From assembly GCA_025642075.2 (NCBI GenBank), contig JAODUO010000882.1, forward strand, positions 10,001 to 74,000: a stretch of DNA of 64,000 nt, written 5' to 3'. How positions within the stretch are numbered: the first letter of the stretch is position 1; the number at the start of each line of letters is the position of its first letter. The translations under genes were made by a program, and so were the position numbers. Origin of the DNA: Ridgeia piscesae. Taxonomy: Eukaryota; Annelida; Polychaeta; Sabellida; Siboglinidae. The notes below the pieces were generated by a model that was not told where the DNA came from, did not search any database, and saw only the letters and a list, made by a program, of their open reading frames with translations. Shown here in pieces: positions 20,631-34,548 of this stretch.

Positions 20631-22290
20631 CCTAAATGACTACTTTAGTTCGGTGTCTCCCCCAGAGAAGATGTTAGTTTATTGCCAGAACTAGAGGCTT
20701 TAAGAGAGTCTATTTAGGACAACTAATTGTAACCCAGAAAATGGCAGTTAAGAAAAAAGGATAATAAATCACCCGGAGTGGAAGGGATCCCTGCCAAATT
20801 ACTATTGAAAATTGTTAGAACAAATTGTCATACCGCTTGCAAGTGTTCAATGTGTCATTATAGGAGGGAGTAGTTCCGTTAGAACGGAAAGTAGCAAACA
20901 TCATACCATTATTAAAAAAAAAAATCGAGAAACATGTCAGAGAACTATATACCAGTGAGTTTAACATGATTTGTAGTAAATTATTAGAAATACTAATTAA
21001 AGATCGGTCGGTTGATTTTCTTTGTTAAACGTAACTTGATAACCCCATCTAAGCATGGGTTTCTAAAAGTAAGGTCATACTTAACAAGCATGTCATGTTT
21101 TTTTGGTCGATGTCACAAAGTGGGTAAATGATGGATCACCAGTAGATATAATCTACTTATATTTAAACAAAAGACCTGCGACAAAGTGTCAAATAAACGA
21201 GTACTACTTAAACTAAAGGGCAATGGCATAAGGAATCGTATGATTAACTGGATAGAAAAATGGCTTATTGATAAAAGACAAAGAGTAGTAGTTGATGGGG
21301 AGGTTTCAAACTGGAAACCGGTTTTGAGTGGAGTACTAAAGGGATCAGTATTGGGACTATTTTTGTATTTATATAATTATATCAATGATTTGGATGTTGG
21401 TAAAACAAGCAAGGTGTTGAAGTTTGCAGATAATACACACATTTATATTAGAAAAGATTAAAAGTGATGCAGATAGACAGCATTTACAAGATGATCTTAA
21501 TAAGTTGGCCGAATGGTCTGAGAAGTAGCAAATGTTGTTTAATTTTGGTAAGAGCCTCTATACATGACATGATAATGAAGATGTACAATACACAATGAAT
21601 GGTACTGTACAATGTAGTACCATAAAAGAAAAGGACTTATGATTAATTATTAGTGCTGACGTGACCGTCTCTGAGCAGTGCGGAACTGCAGCATCGAAGG
21701 GAAACCAAGTTCTTGGATTTATTAGGCAAACTATAGCGTACACTGTACAAGAAAAAAAACCCTAATAATACCACTGTAGAAATCAATAATTATGCCTCAT
21801 TTAGAATATTGTATACAAGCATGGAGGATGTATCGCAAGAAGGATATTGATATGCTAAAAATAGTACAAAAGAGAGCAACCCAAAGGATGCCAAAGCTCA
21901 GGGATATTAGTTACGAAATGAGTCTAAGATAATGTGGTTTAACAATACTACAGACCAGAAGATTAAGACGAGATCAGAAAGAAGTGTTTAACATATTGAA
22001 TAGATATGAAAATATTGACAGAAGTATGTTTGTTTCGGTTAAAGAAGAGAAAAGGACTAGAAGACATAAAGTTACATTAACAAAGAAGCAGTGTAGACTA
22101 GATATGAGAAAGTTCTCATTTTCACAAAGAACAGCAAATGAATGGAGCAGCTTAATAGCTGATTGTGTAGGTGTTAGTAGAGTTAATATGCTTTAAAAAA
22201 AATCGACATATACATCAGAAGGGCGGGGTACACTTGGATAGATAGGTTGGACTCTCGATAAACCAAAGGACTTCTTAGTCTACCTGCCAT
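20630..22290 (+). mobile_element. Decayed CR1-like non-LTR retrotransposon
   Basis: Fragments in several frames follow the order of a CR1-clade ORF2: NDYFSSVS-like (20636), SPGVEGIPAKLL (about 20770), then a longer open piece at 21186-21461 with KLKGNGIRNRMINWIEKWL and the reverse transcriptase core FADN instead of FADD, and the terminal domain at 21984-22196 (KKQCRLDMRKFSFSQRTANEW). The 3' end has the GGTTGGACTCTCGATAA phrase also seen at 17395-17478. Frameshifts and stops are many. Confidence 0.85.
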
Positions 22291-22967
<677 letters not shown>

Positions 22968-23239
22968 TATATATTTATATATTTATTTATTATTCACAGG
23001 CAAATATAGAAGAACCAAAACGTTGTCCTTCTCATGAGCAAGAACATAAACATTTGCAAGGGAATCATCGAGTCATCACGAAGCCCCAGCAGCTACACCG
23101 GAAAGACAACTAAATTATAGCAACTAGCAAGTGTAATAGAGATTTTGAAGTTGTTCTCCACAAGAAGACACATTTTATCCAGACATTTCCGAGTATGACA
23201 TGTTAGAAGTTGTGTCACGAGTAGTTGGACCCTGTATAT

Positions 23240-23525
23240 GCTAGTCTCGCTTAACCGACTCCAGCTCGGCTGCATAGCTTTGCCGTGAAGATAGTCTGAT
23301 CACTTAGCCGGCTTTTGTAAAAGGTGCTGCCACCTCACGGATTAGATTGAACCTGCTATAATTTTTGTTTATAAACAACTGTAAATTTGTATTTCTATAT
23401 ATTTTGCGTGAATATGTGTTTACTGTTGTAATAGTTTTATATTGCTTTATAAAAGTATATCCTTATTTCAGTTTATATTATATAGTTGGCCTGAGAGTCA
23501 ATCAGCGTATCTACTAAGGCCCTGC
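23240..23525 (+). repeat. Dispersed repeat beginning TAGTCTCGCTTAACCGACT
   Basis: This is closely matched in the same orientation at 52618-52900. Shared parts are TAGTCTCGCTTAACCGACT, GCTGCCACCTCACGG (23326-23340), TATAAACAACTGTAAATTTG and the end TAGTTGGCCTGAGAG. No coding capacity is seen, so it looks like a MITE or SINE family. Confidence 0.75.
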
Positions 23526-23725
23526 GCGGGCTGGATTTTTTATATATTGCGGGGCGGTGCGGGCTGCGGGCCAGACCAGTGCGGTGCGGGCTGGGCTGCG
23601 GGGCCCCGCGGACTGGTATCCGCGGGGCGGAGCGGACGGCGGGCCAGGATATGGCAAAATATGCGGGGCAGGGCGGGCCGAATGATATAGTTGCGGGGCG
23701 GGTGCGGGCTCAGCTTTTTTAGCCC
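23515..23725. repeat. GC-rich GCGGGGCGGGC-type low-complexity block
   Basis: Many GCGGGC, GCGGGGC and GCCCCGC units in AT-rich surroundings. A similar GCGGGGCGGGCTG occurs at 24210. Such blocks occur in the termini of some hAT-type elements, but I see no target duplication. Confidence 0.5.
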
Positions 23726-23881
23726 GCGCAGTTTCTCTCAAAATTTGCACATTGTTTGTGCCTATTAGTTGGTGGATTACCTGAGAGCTCTTTGTGTGTG
23801 TGACACTGTGTGTTGCTTGCGCGACTGTATGTGTGCGACGAATATATGCTGTGCATGCTTGCATACACGTGTGCAACTAGA

Positions 23882-23883
<2 letters not shown>

Positions 23884-23956
<73 letters not shown>

Positions 23957-23968
23957 GTGTGTGTGTGT
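23884..23968. repeat. (GT)n and (GTGC)n microsatellite
   Basis: A GT run followed by about eleven GTGC units and a second short GT run. Confidence 0.95.
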
Positions 23969-24234
23969 GCGTTTCACAATGTTATGATAACATGTGCTAA
24001 CCATGACGTTTTGGTAAACAACATGATGCCAGTGAGTATTCTGGTAACAGAACAGTTTGGTAACACTGTTGAAAACATTCATAATATTTCACTGTTTTGT
24101 TGTTTTGCCCTGCCAGCTTTAGTCATTCATTAGAATGTACATAGAATAATTCACAATAAAGGAAATCACAGAAAGAAATTCCAGTTTTGCCTAGGAAAAT
24201 CACAGAAAATGCGGGGCGGGCTGTTTGAAATTTC

Positions 24235-24237
<3 letters not shown>

Positions 24238-24311
<74 letters not shown>
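24238..24311. repeat. (TA)n microsatellite
   Basis: Uninterrupted TA run of about 70 bp. Confidence 0.95.
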
Positions 24312-24312
<1 letters not shown>

Positions 24313-25325
24313 CAAAAAAGTCTGAACATGGAGTAAAATATCAGTTGTCGTAATCTGGATAGTACATTTTTACACAACAAAGTGTTTTTCGGGTAATGAT
24401 GCTACATATAATTGTATGTTTCCCAATTAAATACTTTGTTTCTAGTATATTTATATGGCAATCGTCTGGCTAGTTTGACAGACAATTTTATTGCGTTAGA
24501 TTACAACGACATATATTTCTGGCGCTTGGACATACTTGTTTCTCTACATGGCGCCCATGACTGGGCCAATAACCTGCCTGCTACTATTGATCACTGTGTT
24601 ATACACTCTTGATTCTTACACAATGAAGCCCGTCTTCGCAACTACCTCGTCACATTCTGTGCTACTTCTGTCACAAACCTGTACATTAGAACGCGGTAAT
24701 GAAGTTCGTTTATTAGCGATTTATCACACATACATACACAGTCGATTTCATGCGACCACGTCATCAGCAGAGCATCACGAACAAATTATACATGTACACG
24801 CGAGTTAGACAATCACAAAGAGGCTAGGTGGTGGTTGTCTTTGCAACTTGCTTCCTAAGCATCCGTTCTGCTTCGCGTAATGGAAAAGAAACACCATGTT
24901 TCAATCGAGTTGATGCGTGCGTTCGAGTATGTATGTGACACTCGCCTTAATGATGCGTTTGTGTGTGAATTTTAAGATACACACAGCGGTATGATTTCGT
25001 CTTAATCTACAATGTTCGTTTCCTGTGTCTTATTTTAGTATCATACTTTGTTAGTACATAATTTGAAACACAATCATCAACTTACATAAGTGACCGTTTT
25101 TGTTCAGTTGTCTTTCTGATCAATAATATACTGCAAAAGCTAGGTCGCTAAAATGTACTGACTGCTTTCGAGTTTGTAGAACATAAAGAATAATATCCAC
25201 TCGCAAGTGTTATGATGCATACATCTACATCATGCCGTCCTTGGTCCTATCGAAGATCGGCTTAATTCACCAACTACATTAACACAGTACATTGGTTGTG
25301 GTAAAAAAGGGTCACTCACTGTTAA
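24312..25325. other. No gene seen
   Basis: Short frames only, none with a recognisable domain or splice context. Confidence 0.4.
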
Positions 25326-25479
25326 CTAGCTAGTTGTCCTGTCGCAAGTCTTCACGGCGTTGGACCTGGTCGGATACTGTTGCTGCCATAAGTCGACAAA
25401 CGGTATTAATAACAACAACAAAAGGAACGTTGCCACAAGTACGGCGACAAACAACGTTGAATTTAGTCGTCGTAATTCT
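25326..25479 (-). pseudogene. Single-pass membrane first-exon relic (copy 1)
   Basis: On the minus strand the frame reads ELRRLNSTLFVAVLVATFLL ... PFVDLWQQQYPTRSNAVKT, matching copy 3 at 44640-44850 (SELIRLVSITCLVAVCIITL ... VVKT). The start codon region is lost (TAA stands where copy 3 has ATG TCA) and a TAG follows near the donor, so it looks inactive. The GTGAGTG donor-like sequence persists just after it. Confidence 0.5.
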
Positions 25480-25539
25480 TACTAAAGAACGCATGCACGC
25501 ACGCATTCCCTACACCCCATATGCTACAAAAGCACAATT

Positions 25540-25870
25540 CCCACAGCGACGCGGTCGAGATTACTCTGAAGAAATTGCCTGCGCCGGAAGGTGCGGCGTA
25601 GTGATCGCGCCAAACCGGAAGAGATAAGTCCACTGTGACGTCACGCTATCTCTCGCCGCATTTCTAGTAACGTCATATTTAAAGATGGCGACTTCGGTGA
25701 TCTGGTGAACCGAGCGAAGAGCTGTCTTTCTTGTTCTTCTCTTTCGATCGCTGCACTTGTGCGAGAGTATGTAGCCAGAAGGTTCGTTTCATGGTACAGA
25801 TGCTGTGCGACAGTCACGGTCGGGTATACAAAGCGTGTCACTGTGCGCGGCGCATAACACTGCAAGCACT
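25540..25870 (-). promoter_or_regulatory. CpG-rich upstream block of membrane-exon copy 1
   Basis: It resembles 40780-41190 and the reverse complement of 44150-44540. It has a consensus CRE (TGACGTCA, 25636-25643) and AAGATGGCGAC (about 25683), a YY1-like motif often near transcription starts. A promoter role is inferred from its position upstream of each copy. Confidence 0.45.
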
Positions 25871-26084
25871 TGTGCAGAATCGTCGGTACTTTGCCAGTTT
25901 GAGTCAGCACCTCGAAAAACCACGAAAACAGCCACTTGCACTTATTAAATTTCACTTCATGCATCTACTACACCTACACTACAATTGAACACTTGTCGCG
26001 TGATGAATAATAAATGAAATTTGAGTCTCTATCGAATCGATCAAAACGAACACGAAATTCACTAGTGTTTGTATGTAAACGTTA

Positions 26085-26515
26085 GTTTCATAGGAAACTC
26101 GGATACGTGGCGCTATTTTAAAGGGTTCGCTCGAGATACGTGTTCTGATGTGGACCAAGATTTAAGTTCAGGTTTAGGCCGAGGATACTTTTGGCCAGAT
26201 TTACAACAGGTGTTTACATGAAATTTGATACGAGGTGGAGGTAGTAAAAGACCTACAGTGGCGCCACATCCCGGAATTTCCTGTGACGAAAGAATTTAAA
26301 CAAGTGTATTTCGTGTACAGTTTGAGCGATAAAATGCAGTACAGTAAGTTTAATTCTGAGATCACACCACATTAGTGTATGTGTATACGAAAGGCATAGT
26401 AGATGTGTGGCGTAGATTTATTGATGGTAAGGGGCTCTTTTCCTGATTTCATTCGAGGTGCGGCCTATACTGCAAACATACCGAATCCGGACCAACCTTG
26501 AGACTTGGCTTTCTT
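26085..26515 (+). repeat. Dispersed repeat, copy 1
   Basis: This matches the reverse complement of 53430-53815. Shared blocks include TTAGTTTCATAGGAAACTCGG, GGTGTTTACATG, AAAGACCTACAGTGG, ATTGATGGTAAG-like and GGACCAACCTTGAG. No coding frame. Confidence 0.8.
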
Positions 26516-27800
26516 TGCTTGTCCATATTTTACACTGAGTTGCGTTAATTCAATCATTCAGCATTATTCCAGGTATGTTTATGCTATGCAAATGCTGCGT
26601 CTAAGTCGATTTTAGACCCACACTAATAATATATATAAGTAAAAAAATTTATTGGCATGGATAATATGCGAGGTACTAAACAGGACCTGATAGAAGTCTT
26701 ATTCTAACTCTCTTACATTTGTATTAAATTATGTGGAAACAAATTAACAGACTTGTCCAAATATATTATGGCGATGCGCCCCTCCCTCCACAGGCACAAC
26801 TACAATTTGACAGGTTGCATGAAGTAAAAGCCGTACTATTGATGGGAAATTTTCACAAGATTGCATCCGTCCCAAATAATGTTTTCAATTTATAATCCGT
26901 CGTTTTGAAATGTGCCTTAGACCACCCTGTTATCATTGTGGGCTACTGTAATTTTCCGTCTGGCTCAGCCTCAGATCGACTATTTGCTATCACACAAGCA
27001 TTATATTTTCCTTTATATTTTGGGAAATGTATGTCTGCCGTACTGCTAAATCCGTGAACAGGACAGGCATTTAAAATCCGATATCAATGGCAGTAGATGT
27101 CTTATTATTGTTTGTATGCGCATGCATGACTGACTTGTTCTGAAAACCGGAAGTAGCAACCAGGCCCGGTATGACCTGCCATCTGGCGGATAACTGCATG
27201 TCCTAGAATGTCTCCCATTCATTCCCGCGGTTCAGACATTACACAGGTGGACATCAAGCTTCAAGGGGTGAGTGTATTGGTCCACAGCACTGATCATTGA
27301 ATGCGTTCAACAGCCCAACATTATTTTTACAAACATAACTCGGATGTTCCGTTTGGTTTCGGACACATCCTCTCAATCTTAAGAACGTCACTAGTTCTGA
27401 CTTTGGAAAGCTACAGGCCGGGCCGAGCCCTTGAATGGAAAGGCAGTGGGGATTTAATGATCTATCGGGTGTGACGCCCTTCTCATAATGAAAATGTTGT
27501 GCACGCCATAATAGAGTCACTTCCTCAGCATAAATCTACTAGCGGGACTACCTCGTTTCCCCTGGGTGGAAAGCATATGTAATAGGTACAATACGTATAT
27601 AGTAATATCGTTGTTTGGTGTACTGGTATCACGTGGCCCACGGGCTCAGATTATAACCAAAAAGGGTCATGGGAGAATAACGATTAAATGTAAGGATTGT
27701 TACTTCCGTTGCCCCTGCATACAGTCAAAACATGCTCGAAACGTCCGATTGGACATGGAATGTTTCAAAAGACTGTGAGTCGTCCCTAACATAAATACAT
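26516..27800. other. No gene seen
   Basis: Mixed sequence with no supported gene; short frames at 27254-27520 and 27566-27778 have no recognisable domain. Confidence 0.4.
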
Positions 27801-27812
27801 GCATGCATGCAT

Positions 27813-27897
<85 letters not shown>

Positions 27898-27917
27898 ACA
27901 CACACACACACACACAC

Positions 27918-27970
<53 letters not shown>
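27801..27970. repeat. (ATGC)n then (CA)n microsatellite
   Basis: Four to five ATGC units, then an interrupted CA array of about 150 bp. Confidence 0.95.
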
Positions 27971-27971
<1 letters not shown>

Positions 27972-28779
27972 GCGAACTAAGCGTATTTTCGAGTCAGGTT
28001 GGTACATCAACTTGAAATTACGACTACTATTAAAACGATTTTCAGCTTAAACCACTTTACTGTACATGGTTGTTTCAGTTAGACTTATGTTTACTTGCAG
28101 TATGTTTGTAGAAAATAGTGTTTTCGCAAATGAAGGCAGTAACTTGCGAATATATAATGGCTGGCATAAATATGTTATTTTGTGATGAACGGTGCAGCGA
28201 TATCGTAGCTAAAGGGTGATACTTTTATCGTGTCAATAGGCATACCTTCATCAAAACACCACGAAATTTACTTTGCTATTTTTATTCACAAAGGCGGAAC
28301 TCAGACAAACATGTGCACGTGTGCATGTAGTTTATTCGAAACGACATACATATGTACGTTTATAACTGTTATGAGTATTTATACTCAGCTATCAAATTTG
28401 GTGAATGCGAGTTTGTTTAATTCCAGAGTCACACGTTTCTTGCAACGCGTTTCACACGTCTGGACGGAAAGACGCTAAGGGAGTTTGGAACTGGGTGGCG
28501 ACCAAAATATTGTATTGACAATACTGTTGTTTATAACTATAATTGTTTGCGTTGCAGATGGTTTGCCTCTGTCATATGTTATATTCATGGCTCTACAATA
28601 TCATAAATATACATATTTACTCTATAAGACTATAGGAGGGAGTACGAGAACGTGTTCATGTTTATTTGTAAGGTTCCCTAAAATATATGTTCTCACTGTA
28701 CTTTACAATCTAGCCTTGCATAAATTGATGTCGAGTAGAAAGATGTCAAAATATATTTTAAATTTAAAAGTTAATATAC
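27971..28779. other. No gene seen
   Basis: AT-rich, with short frames that have no domain support. Confidence 0.4.
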
Positions 28780-29390
28780 TAAGTATCATTATTATTTCAA
28801 TCTACTCTTAGTGTCCAGTTACCAATATCATTCATTCTCCAGATCATCGTATTTATTATTACGTGATGAACTGTCATATTATTTTCAATTCACTACTTTT
28901 CATATTTTACTGTAATTTGTTAATTATTAGTATTATCAGTTATGTATGTATGTCTTGAAAGTTAAGCTTACATTTATCTTTATGATTTATTCTTCACAGT
29001 TAACGTAGTTATATTATATAGTGTACGTTCATATTGTATTTTACAAACTAGCCTTGTGTACTATATTTTATATTTAAGAGTTAATATACGAAGTATCATT
29101 ATTATTTCAATCTACTCTTAGTGTCCAGTTACCAATATCATTCATTCTCCAGATCATCGTATTTATTATTACGTGATGAACTGTCATATTATTTTCAATT
29201 CTCTACTTTTCATATTTTACTGTAATTTGTTAATTATTAATATTATCAGTTATGTGTGTATGTCTTGAAAGTTAAGCTCACATTTATCTTTATGATTTAT
29301 TCTTCACAGTTAACGTAGTTATATTATATAGTGTACGTCATATTGTACTTTACAAACTAGCCTTGTGTACTATATTTTATATTTAAGAGT
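28780..29390 (+). repeat. ~310-bp tandem duplication
   Basis: GTGTCCAGTTACCAATATCA starts at 28811 and again at 29121, and the following ~270 bp are nearly identical. Confidence 0.9.
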
Positions 29391-29850
29391 TTCATTGTTT
29401 CTTCACATTGTACTTTAAAAGTTAGCCTTGTGTAAGTTATTTTATATTTAAGAGTTTCATTGTTTCTTCACATTGTACTTAACAAGTTAGCATTGTGTAA
29501 GTTATTTTATATTTAAGAGTTTCATTGTTTCTTCACATTGTACTTTACAAACTAGCCTTGTGTAATTTAATTTGTATTTAAGAGTTTCATTGTTTCTTCA
29601 CATTGTACTTTACAAGTTAGCCTTGTGTAAGTGATTTTATATTTAAGAGTTTCATTTATTCTTCGCATTGTACTTTATAATTTATCCTTGTGTAAGGTAT
29701 TTTACATTTAAGAGTATCATTGTTTCTTCTTATTGTACTTTACAAGTTAGCCTTTTGTAAGCTATTTTATATTTAAGGGTTTCATTGTTTCTTCACATTG
29801 TACTTTACATGCTAGCCTTGTTTATGCTATTTTATATTTAAGACGTGTGT
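29385..29850 (+). repeat. 65-bp tandem satellite, about seven units
   Basis: The phrase TTTCATTGTTTCTTCACATT recurs about every 65 bp (29389, 29453, 29519, 29584, 29649, 29715, 29780), with CTAGCCTTGTGTAA and TTTATATTTAAGAG in each unit. The unit appears to be an amplified end of the 310-bp repeat, which ends with the same phrases. Confidence 0.9.
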
Positions 29851-30237
29851 TGTTTATGTTCACGTATGTCTTGGTTGTATATTATAGGCTATGAATGTAA
29901 ACATGTCACGTATCATTATTATTGTATGTGACTAGCGAGCCACGTAGTTCGCATGCAGGCTTGTGATCAATGTTTCATTTTTTGTTTATTTATTGTATTA
30001 CTATAATACTGCACTGATTAAACTGTTGTAATCTATTTGCATGGCTGACGTGACGTTTTGCTGTATGTCCGTTCGCCCAGTTCAAACATTGATGTTCGAC
30101 CGCGCGCGCTGGTTTTCTGCACTCCTCGATTGAAGGTGTTCCTGCACTGTCAAGATCCCACTGTCAAATGCACTTGGTGCATGTTTACTTCCAGCAACCA
30201 ATCACGACGCAGATAGCATTCCGACCAATGCCTTAAC

Positions 30238-30440
30238 AACATTTGTATCCGGAGGTGGATGGCGCCCGGGCAGCCATTTCACTTTACGTCTTGAGCACCA
30301 GGACAACCGGATACTACTGGCCACTACTGCTACACATGGAACAGTCGTCAGGGTGGAACATCTGGGATGATTAGGTAGATGGCCACAGTTGCATTCTTTG
30401 TGAATATGATGCCAGATTCCCATCCTACTGCCACAAGTAG
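30238..30440 (+). pseudogene. C-type lectin exon relic (QPD type)
   Basis: Frames read APGQPDTTGHYCYTWNSRQ, then after a shift WNIWDD, a TAG stop, and VDGHSCILCEYDARFPSYC. This matches the last exon of the lectins further on ([14 protein letters not shown] ... WGTWDD ... [14 protein letters not shown]). A TGA stands where a Trp before APGQPD is expected, the frame shifts between RQ and WNI, and a TAG lies after WDD. QPD is the galactose-type triplet of C-type lectins, unlike EPS or EPN in the intact genes. Exons 1 and 2 are not seen nearby. Confidence 0.65.
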
Positions 30441-30903
30441 AATTGAGGCTGACAGAATACCGAAGTTACAAACTTCGACTTCTGTCGCCACATAACCACA
30501 TGCAGCATACTGCGTTACAATAGGAACTGGTGCCTGGTGGGAAACATGCGTTGATCCATTCACTGAGATTCTATGGTATTTGTAACGACCAGAGAGCTAA
30601 CATTTAGAGTTAACCGAAATCAGGTGTCAGTATGATTAAGAGTTTACTATGTCTATTAGAAAACTCTATTAATTTGAAATAGTAACGAAAGTTTAGTTTT
30701 GTTGGATAACGGTTATCATATGAAATTTGCAATACAAATGATCAAATCTCATCGGAAGTTTTATTATATCGTTTAGATGCGCAGCTAAATGGAAAATCTT
30801 TGCTAGTAAAAACTGTTATGTCGCTAGGTGTTTATTAACAAGTCTTCGTTTAGCGGATAAGCGAACAATACACACATACACGCACGCACGCACAGAAACA
30901 GAC

Positions 30904-30969
<66 letters not shown>

Positions 30970-32110
30970 GTGTGGGTGTGCGTGTGTGCATGTGAATAAT
31001 ATCCATGCATGAATACGTAAACTCTGCAAAAATGCAGTGTGTGTGTTTTCGTGAACATATCAAATTGATAGCTTCTTAATATAATGTTTTGTTGAAAAAG
31101 TGGAGAAATGTATGATTTTAAATTTACAGTATAAATTTAGCTCAGTTACTACAGGTACTACGTCCCGCAAAAGCCAAGTGCTCCCAGGCACAGGTACGGA
31201 CGTAATGTATACACACCTGTGTATTGTTCACGACTGCTGAGATGGTCGATATCACACTGTGTCTGACACTGAAGAGTGGAGTCCAACACGCAAGTTTACA
31301 ACCTTTCACCAAATTGGCAACATACCAACACGCAATTAGCGAACGTGTAGCGAGCATTGCACAATCGGCAGCGGCAATCCTGTACACATTTGGTCCAGCA
31401 AACAATATCTTGCGAGAAACGTATTGCTATCATAGTTTACACACTCTATGGGTTGCATGTGTTCTCTCAATATTCTTCAGTTACACGGCAGGTTATTTAT
31501 GAAACAACGCCGCCCCGTTCACACATTTTCCCGGCCGTCTTTATTTGTTATACGTTTGAACAGTTAATATTTAATTTTATATAGCATCGACCTACGTTCA
31601 GCATTTTAGGCACATTACAACATAAAGTTAACTCTGTTAGGTGCATGCATGTGAGTATGTATGTATGTTAACGCCACAACGGAAAAAATATGTTCCTTGT
31701 GCAATTGTAATATAAATGGATAATAAACTGTCTTACATACTTCTATTCTGTTCTGAAGTAGTAAGAAAGTGTGGGTCGCCATGGTGTTCGCGAGACCACC
31801 TGTTTATGAACTGAAGCTGGAGTGCGAATAATTTGTCGGATATCTAGGAAAACACAAAATGCACTACACGCATTTACAAACTTGGAGCACAAGTAACGCA
31901 ATATTAATGGGCATGTAGAGTGTGCCGGGCCGCTCGCAGCCACACTCCTAGCTCAGTTGTGTGTGTACCTACTGTACTCGTAAATCACGTGACATTGTTT
32001 ATAACACAACGTCGCGCCTGCGTTCACACAGGTCTGGTCGTCTCCGCCCCACGGACATTTAAGTGCTGAAAACGTTTTCAGTTGCATGTAGGTTTTGCAT
32101 TTTTACGCAA
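30441..32110. other. No gene seen
   Basis: No supported gene. It contains a GT/GTGC microsatellite at 30908-30980; the part near 32000 is CpG-rich. Confidence 0.4.
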
Positions 32111-32115
32111 TTCTT

Positions 32116-32274
<159 letters not shown>

Positions 32275-32465
32275 CGCGCTGTCTGACGCTGCCGCCTGGG
32301 GCTTCGTCGGCCGCGCGCGTAGGCATTTGCATGGTAGAATCTGAAGTTTAAGGACAGCCTGGAGAGACTTTACTGTATCGGGCACGCCGCGTACATTTTT
32401 TTCATTAGAACCCCTCTTTCTCTCCTTCAGAATTCATTATCAGAGAAGTGATAAAGAAGTATATA

Positions 32466-32706
<241 letters not shown>

Positions 32707-32944
32707 AAAACCCCTCTTCCTCGCCTTCCCATATCATGATCACAGAAGTGATTTCGAAGTATTCCTATCATACCTAGTTGCGTACCCCATTTTTTTCAAT
32801 GACTGCTATTTCAATAATAAACGTTGTCTGAGAAAAAATAGATGATCTTTGCAACGGCAGAAACTAGAGACGAGTCGGAAAAGTTGCCAGTTTGAAATCA
32901 TATGGGATATTTCTACATAGAACATTTACTTTGTTACTTCTTCT

Positions 32945-33325
32945 GGCATGTTCCCACCACAGCTGACATGTTTACTCCCTAGATGAACAAGAGACGTCGT
33001 TTGATCTATGAACCACGTCAGCACTCCCGTTTGGTATCGTCGCCATTCAAAACACCAGAACAAATGGTTAGAAAGCACGCGACCAGACTATTGCGCACTT
33101 GTGAAAAGGGCGGCCTTGCCATACTAAACGAAGTGTTCAGATATACTACCCTAGGTAAAGCCATTATCACTGTCACTTCATACAACATGTTTGTCGGCCT
33201 AATTTCTAAATCGAGATGATATTCGTTTGAAACTGAATGAAATAAACATTCAACTCGTTTCATTTACAGGCGAATTGCGTGAGACATAAAACGGCCACCT
33301 GGGCTGAAGTTAAAACAGATTATGT
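32945..33325 (+). repeat. ~490-bp tandem repeat family, unit 1
   Basis: This is repeated at 33440-33840 (shared CACCACAGCTGACATGTTTA, CACGTCAGCACTCCCGTTTG, CATTATC, CAGGCGA(A/G)TTGCGTGAGAC). A more decayed third copy in the same orientation lies at 56190-56620. Confidence 0.85.
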
Positions 33326-33439
33326 AACATTATATGATAACGTTCACACATACACACACGCACGCGCACGCATGCACGTACACACTATATTTGAAATCAT
33401 GTGCGTCATTTCTACATACAACATATATTTAGTTACTTT

Positions 33440-33840
33440 TTCTGGCATGTTTCCCACCACAGCTGACATGTTTACTCCCTAGATGACCAACAAGAGACGT
33501 CGCTGTGATCTATGAACCACGTCAGCACTCCCGTTTGGTATCGTCGCCAGTCAAAACACCAGAACAAACGGTAGGAATCACGCGACGAAGTCTATTGCGC
33601 ATTTGTGAAAAGGGCAGCTTTGTCCACACTAAGCGAAGTGTATAAATATACTACCCTAGGTAGAGTCATTATCGGTCGATAAACCTGTCACTTCATATAT
33701 CATGGTTGTCGGTCTAATGTCTAAATCGAGATGATATTCGTTTGCAACTGAATAAAGTAAACAGTAAACACGTTTATTTACAGGCGAGTTGCGTGAGACG
33801 TAAAAAGGACACCTGCGCTAAAATTAAAATAAATTAGACT
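33440..33840 (+). repeat. ~490-bp tandem repeat family, unit 2
   Basis: Second copy of 32945-33325. Confidence 0.85.
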
Positions 33841-34345
33841 CCGACGTTTAAGCTCAATATTTCAAATGTTCTAATAAAAAGTCAGTACGTGTACTTACAC
33901 CCGTAAATATCACGTTTTCGTTGGGTAAGTTGGCTAGTATGTCATTAACGTCATGTTCGCACTTCTGCGTTATCTGCAGTCTGATGTATTACGACTTCAA
34001 CTCAGACTGAGCCAAGCTGTTGTGCAACACATAATTCCTTAAATAGTATGTCACGTTATGTGAAATTGCTTCTTTTGATAACTTAAACACTACGCCTTAC
34101 TGCGCGCTCTTTCAGCGCAATGAGGAATTATTTCGTCTGTCAACATAAATTCTAGGAATTCCCTTGCGTTCTTTCACCGCTATGAAGAATTGCTTCTTGT
34201 GTAATCATAAAGTATAAGCTTTAGTTGCCCTCATTTGCATGCAACATGTTATAGGTGCAACATTTGACATTTGGGCACACAGGTAAATACGGACATCAGT
34301 GACTCAGTTTCATAAATCTTTGCTGTAGAAAAACCCACACTATTC

Positions 34346-34374
34346 GGAAATTCCCGCGCTACTCAGAAATTCCC
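34346..34374 (+). promoter_or_regulatory. kappaB-like sites upstream of lectin A
   Basis: GGAAATTCCC (34346-34355), a palindromic kappaB site, is followed by the partial AGAAATTCCC (34365-34374). They lie about 140 bp upstream of the TATA box at 34484. Rel/NF-kappaB control of immune lectins is known in animals; its action here is inferred. Confidence 0.55.
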
Positions 34375-34483
34375 GCACTAATATGACGTAGCCACTGTAT
34401 GGAACAAAGACGAATCGTGATGACCATGAATTACTAAGGCGGACACATTTAATTTAAATAAAATGTTCCTAGGTGAAGAGAAG

Positions 34484-34548
34484 TATATAAAGCTCATTGG
34501 CATGCATAGCTTAGTAAGAGACGGGCAGTCGACGTGAACCACCTACAG
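34484..34548 (+). promoter_or_regulatory. TATA box and non-coding exon 1 of lectin A
   Basis: TATATAAA at 34484-34491. The transcript would start about 30 bp downstream. A leader exon ends at 34548 (CTACAG) before the strong donor GTGAGT. Lectin B has the same layout. Confidence 0.6.

Noticed and set aside
23514..23876. GC-rich frame of 120 residues
   Set aside because: Low-complexity GCGGGC sequence; the composition explains the open frame.
29385..29850. CRISPR-like regular repeat
   Set aside because: The units are directly adjacent 65-bp tandem copies without unique spacers, and the genome is eukaryotic.
30202..30423. 73-residue minus-strand frame
   Set aside because: It is the antisense of the lectin relic on the plus strand.
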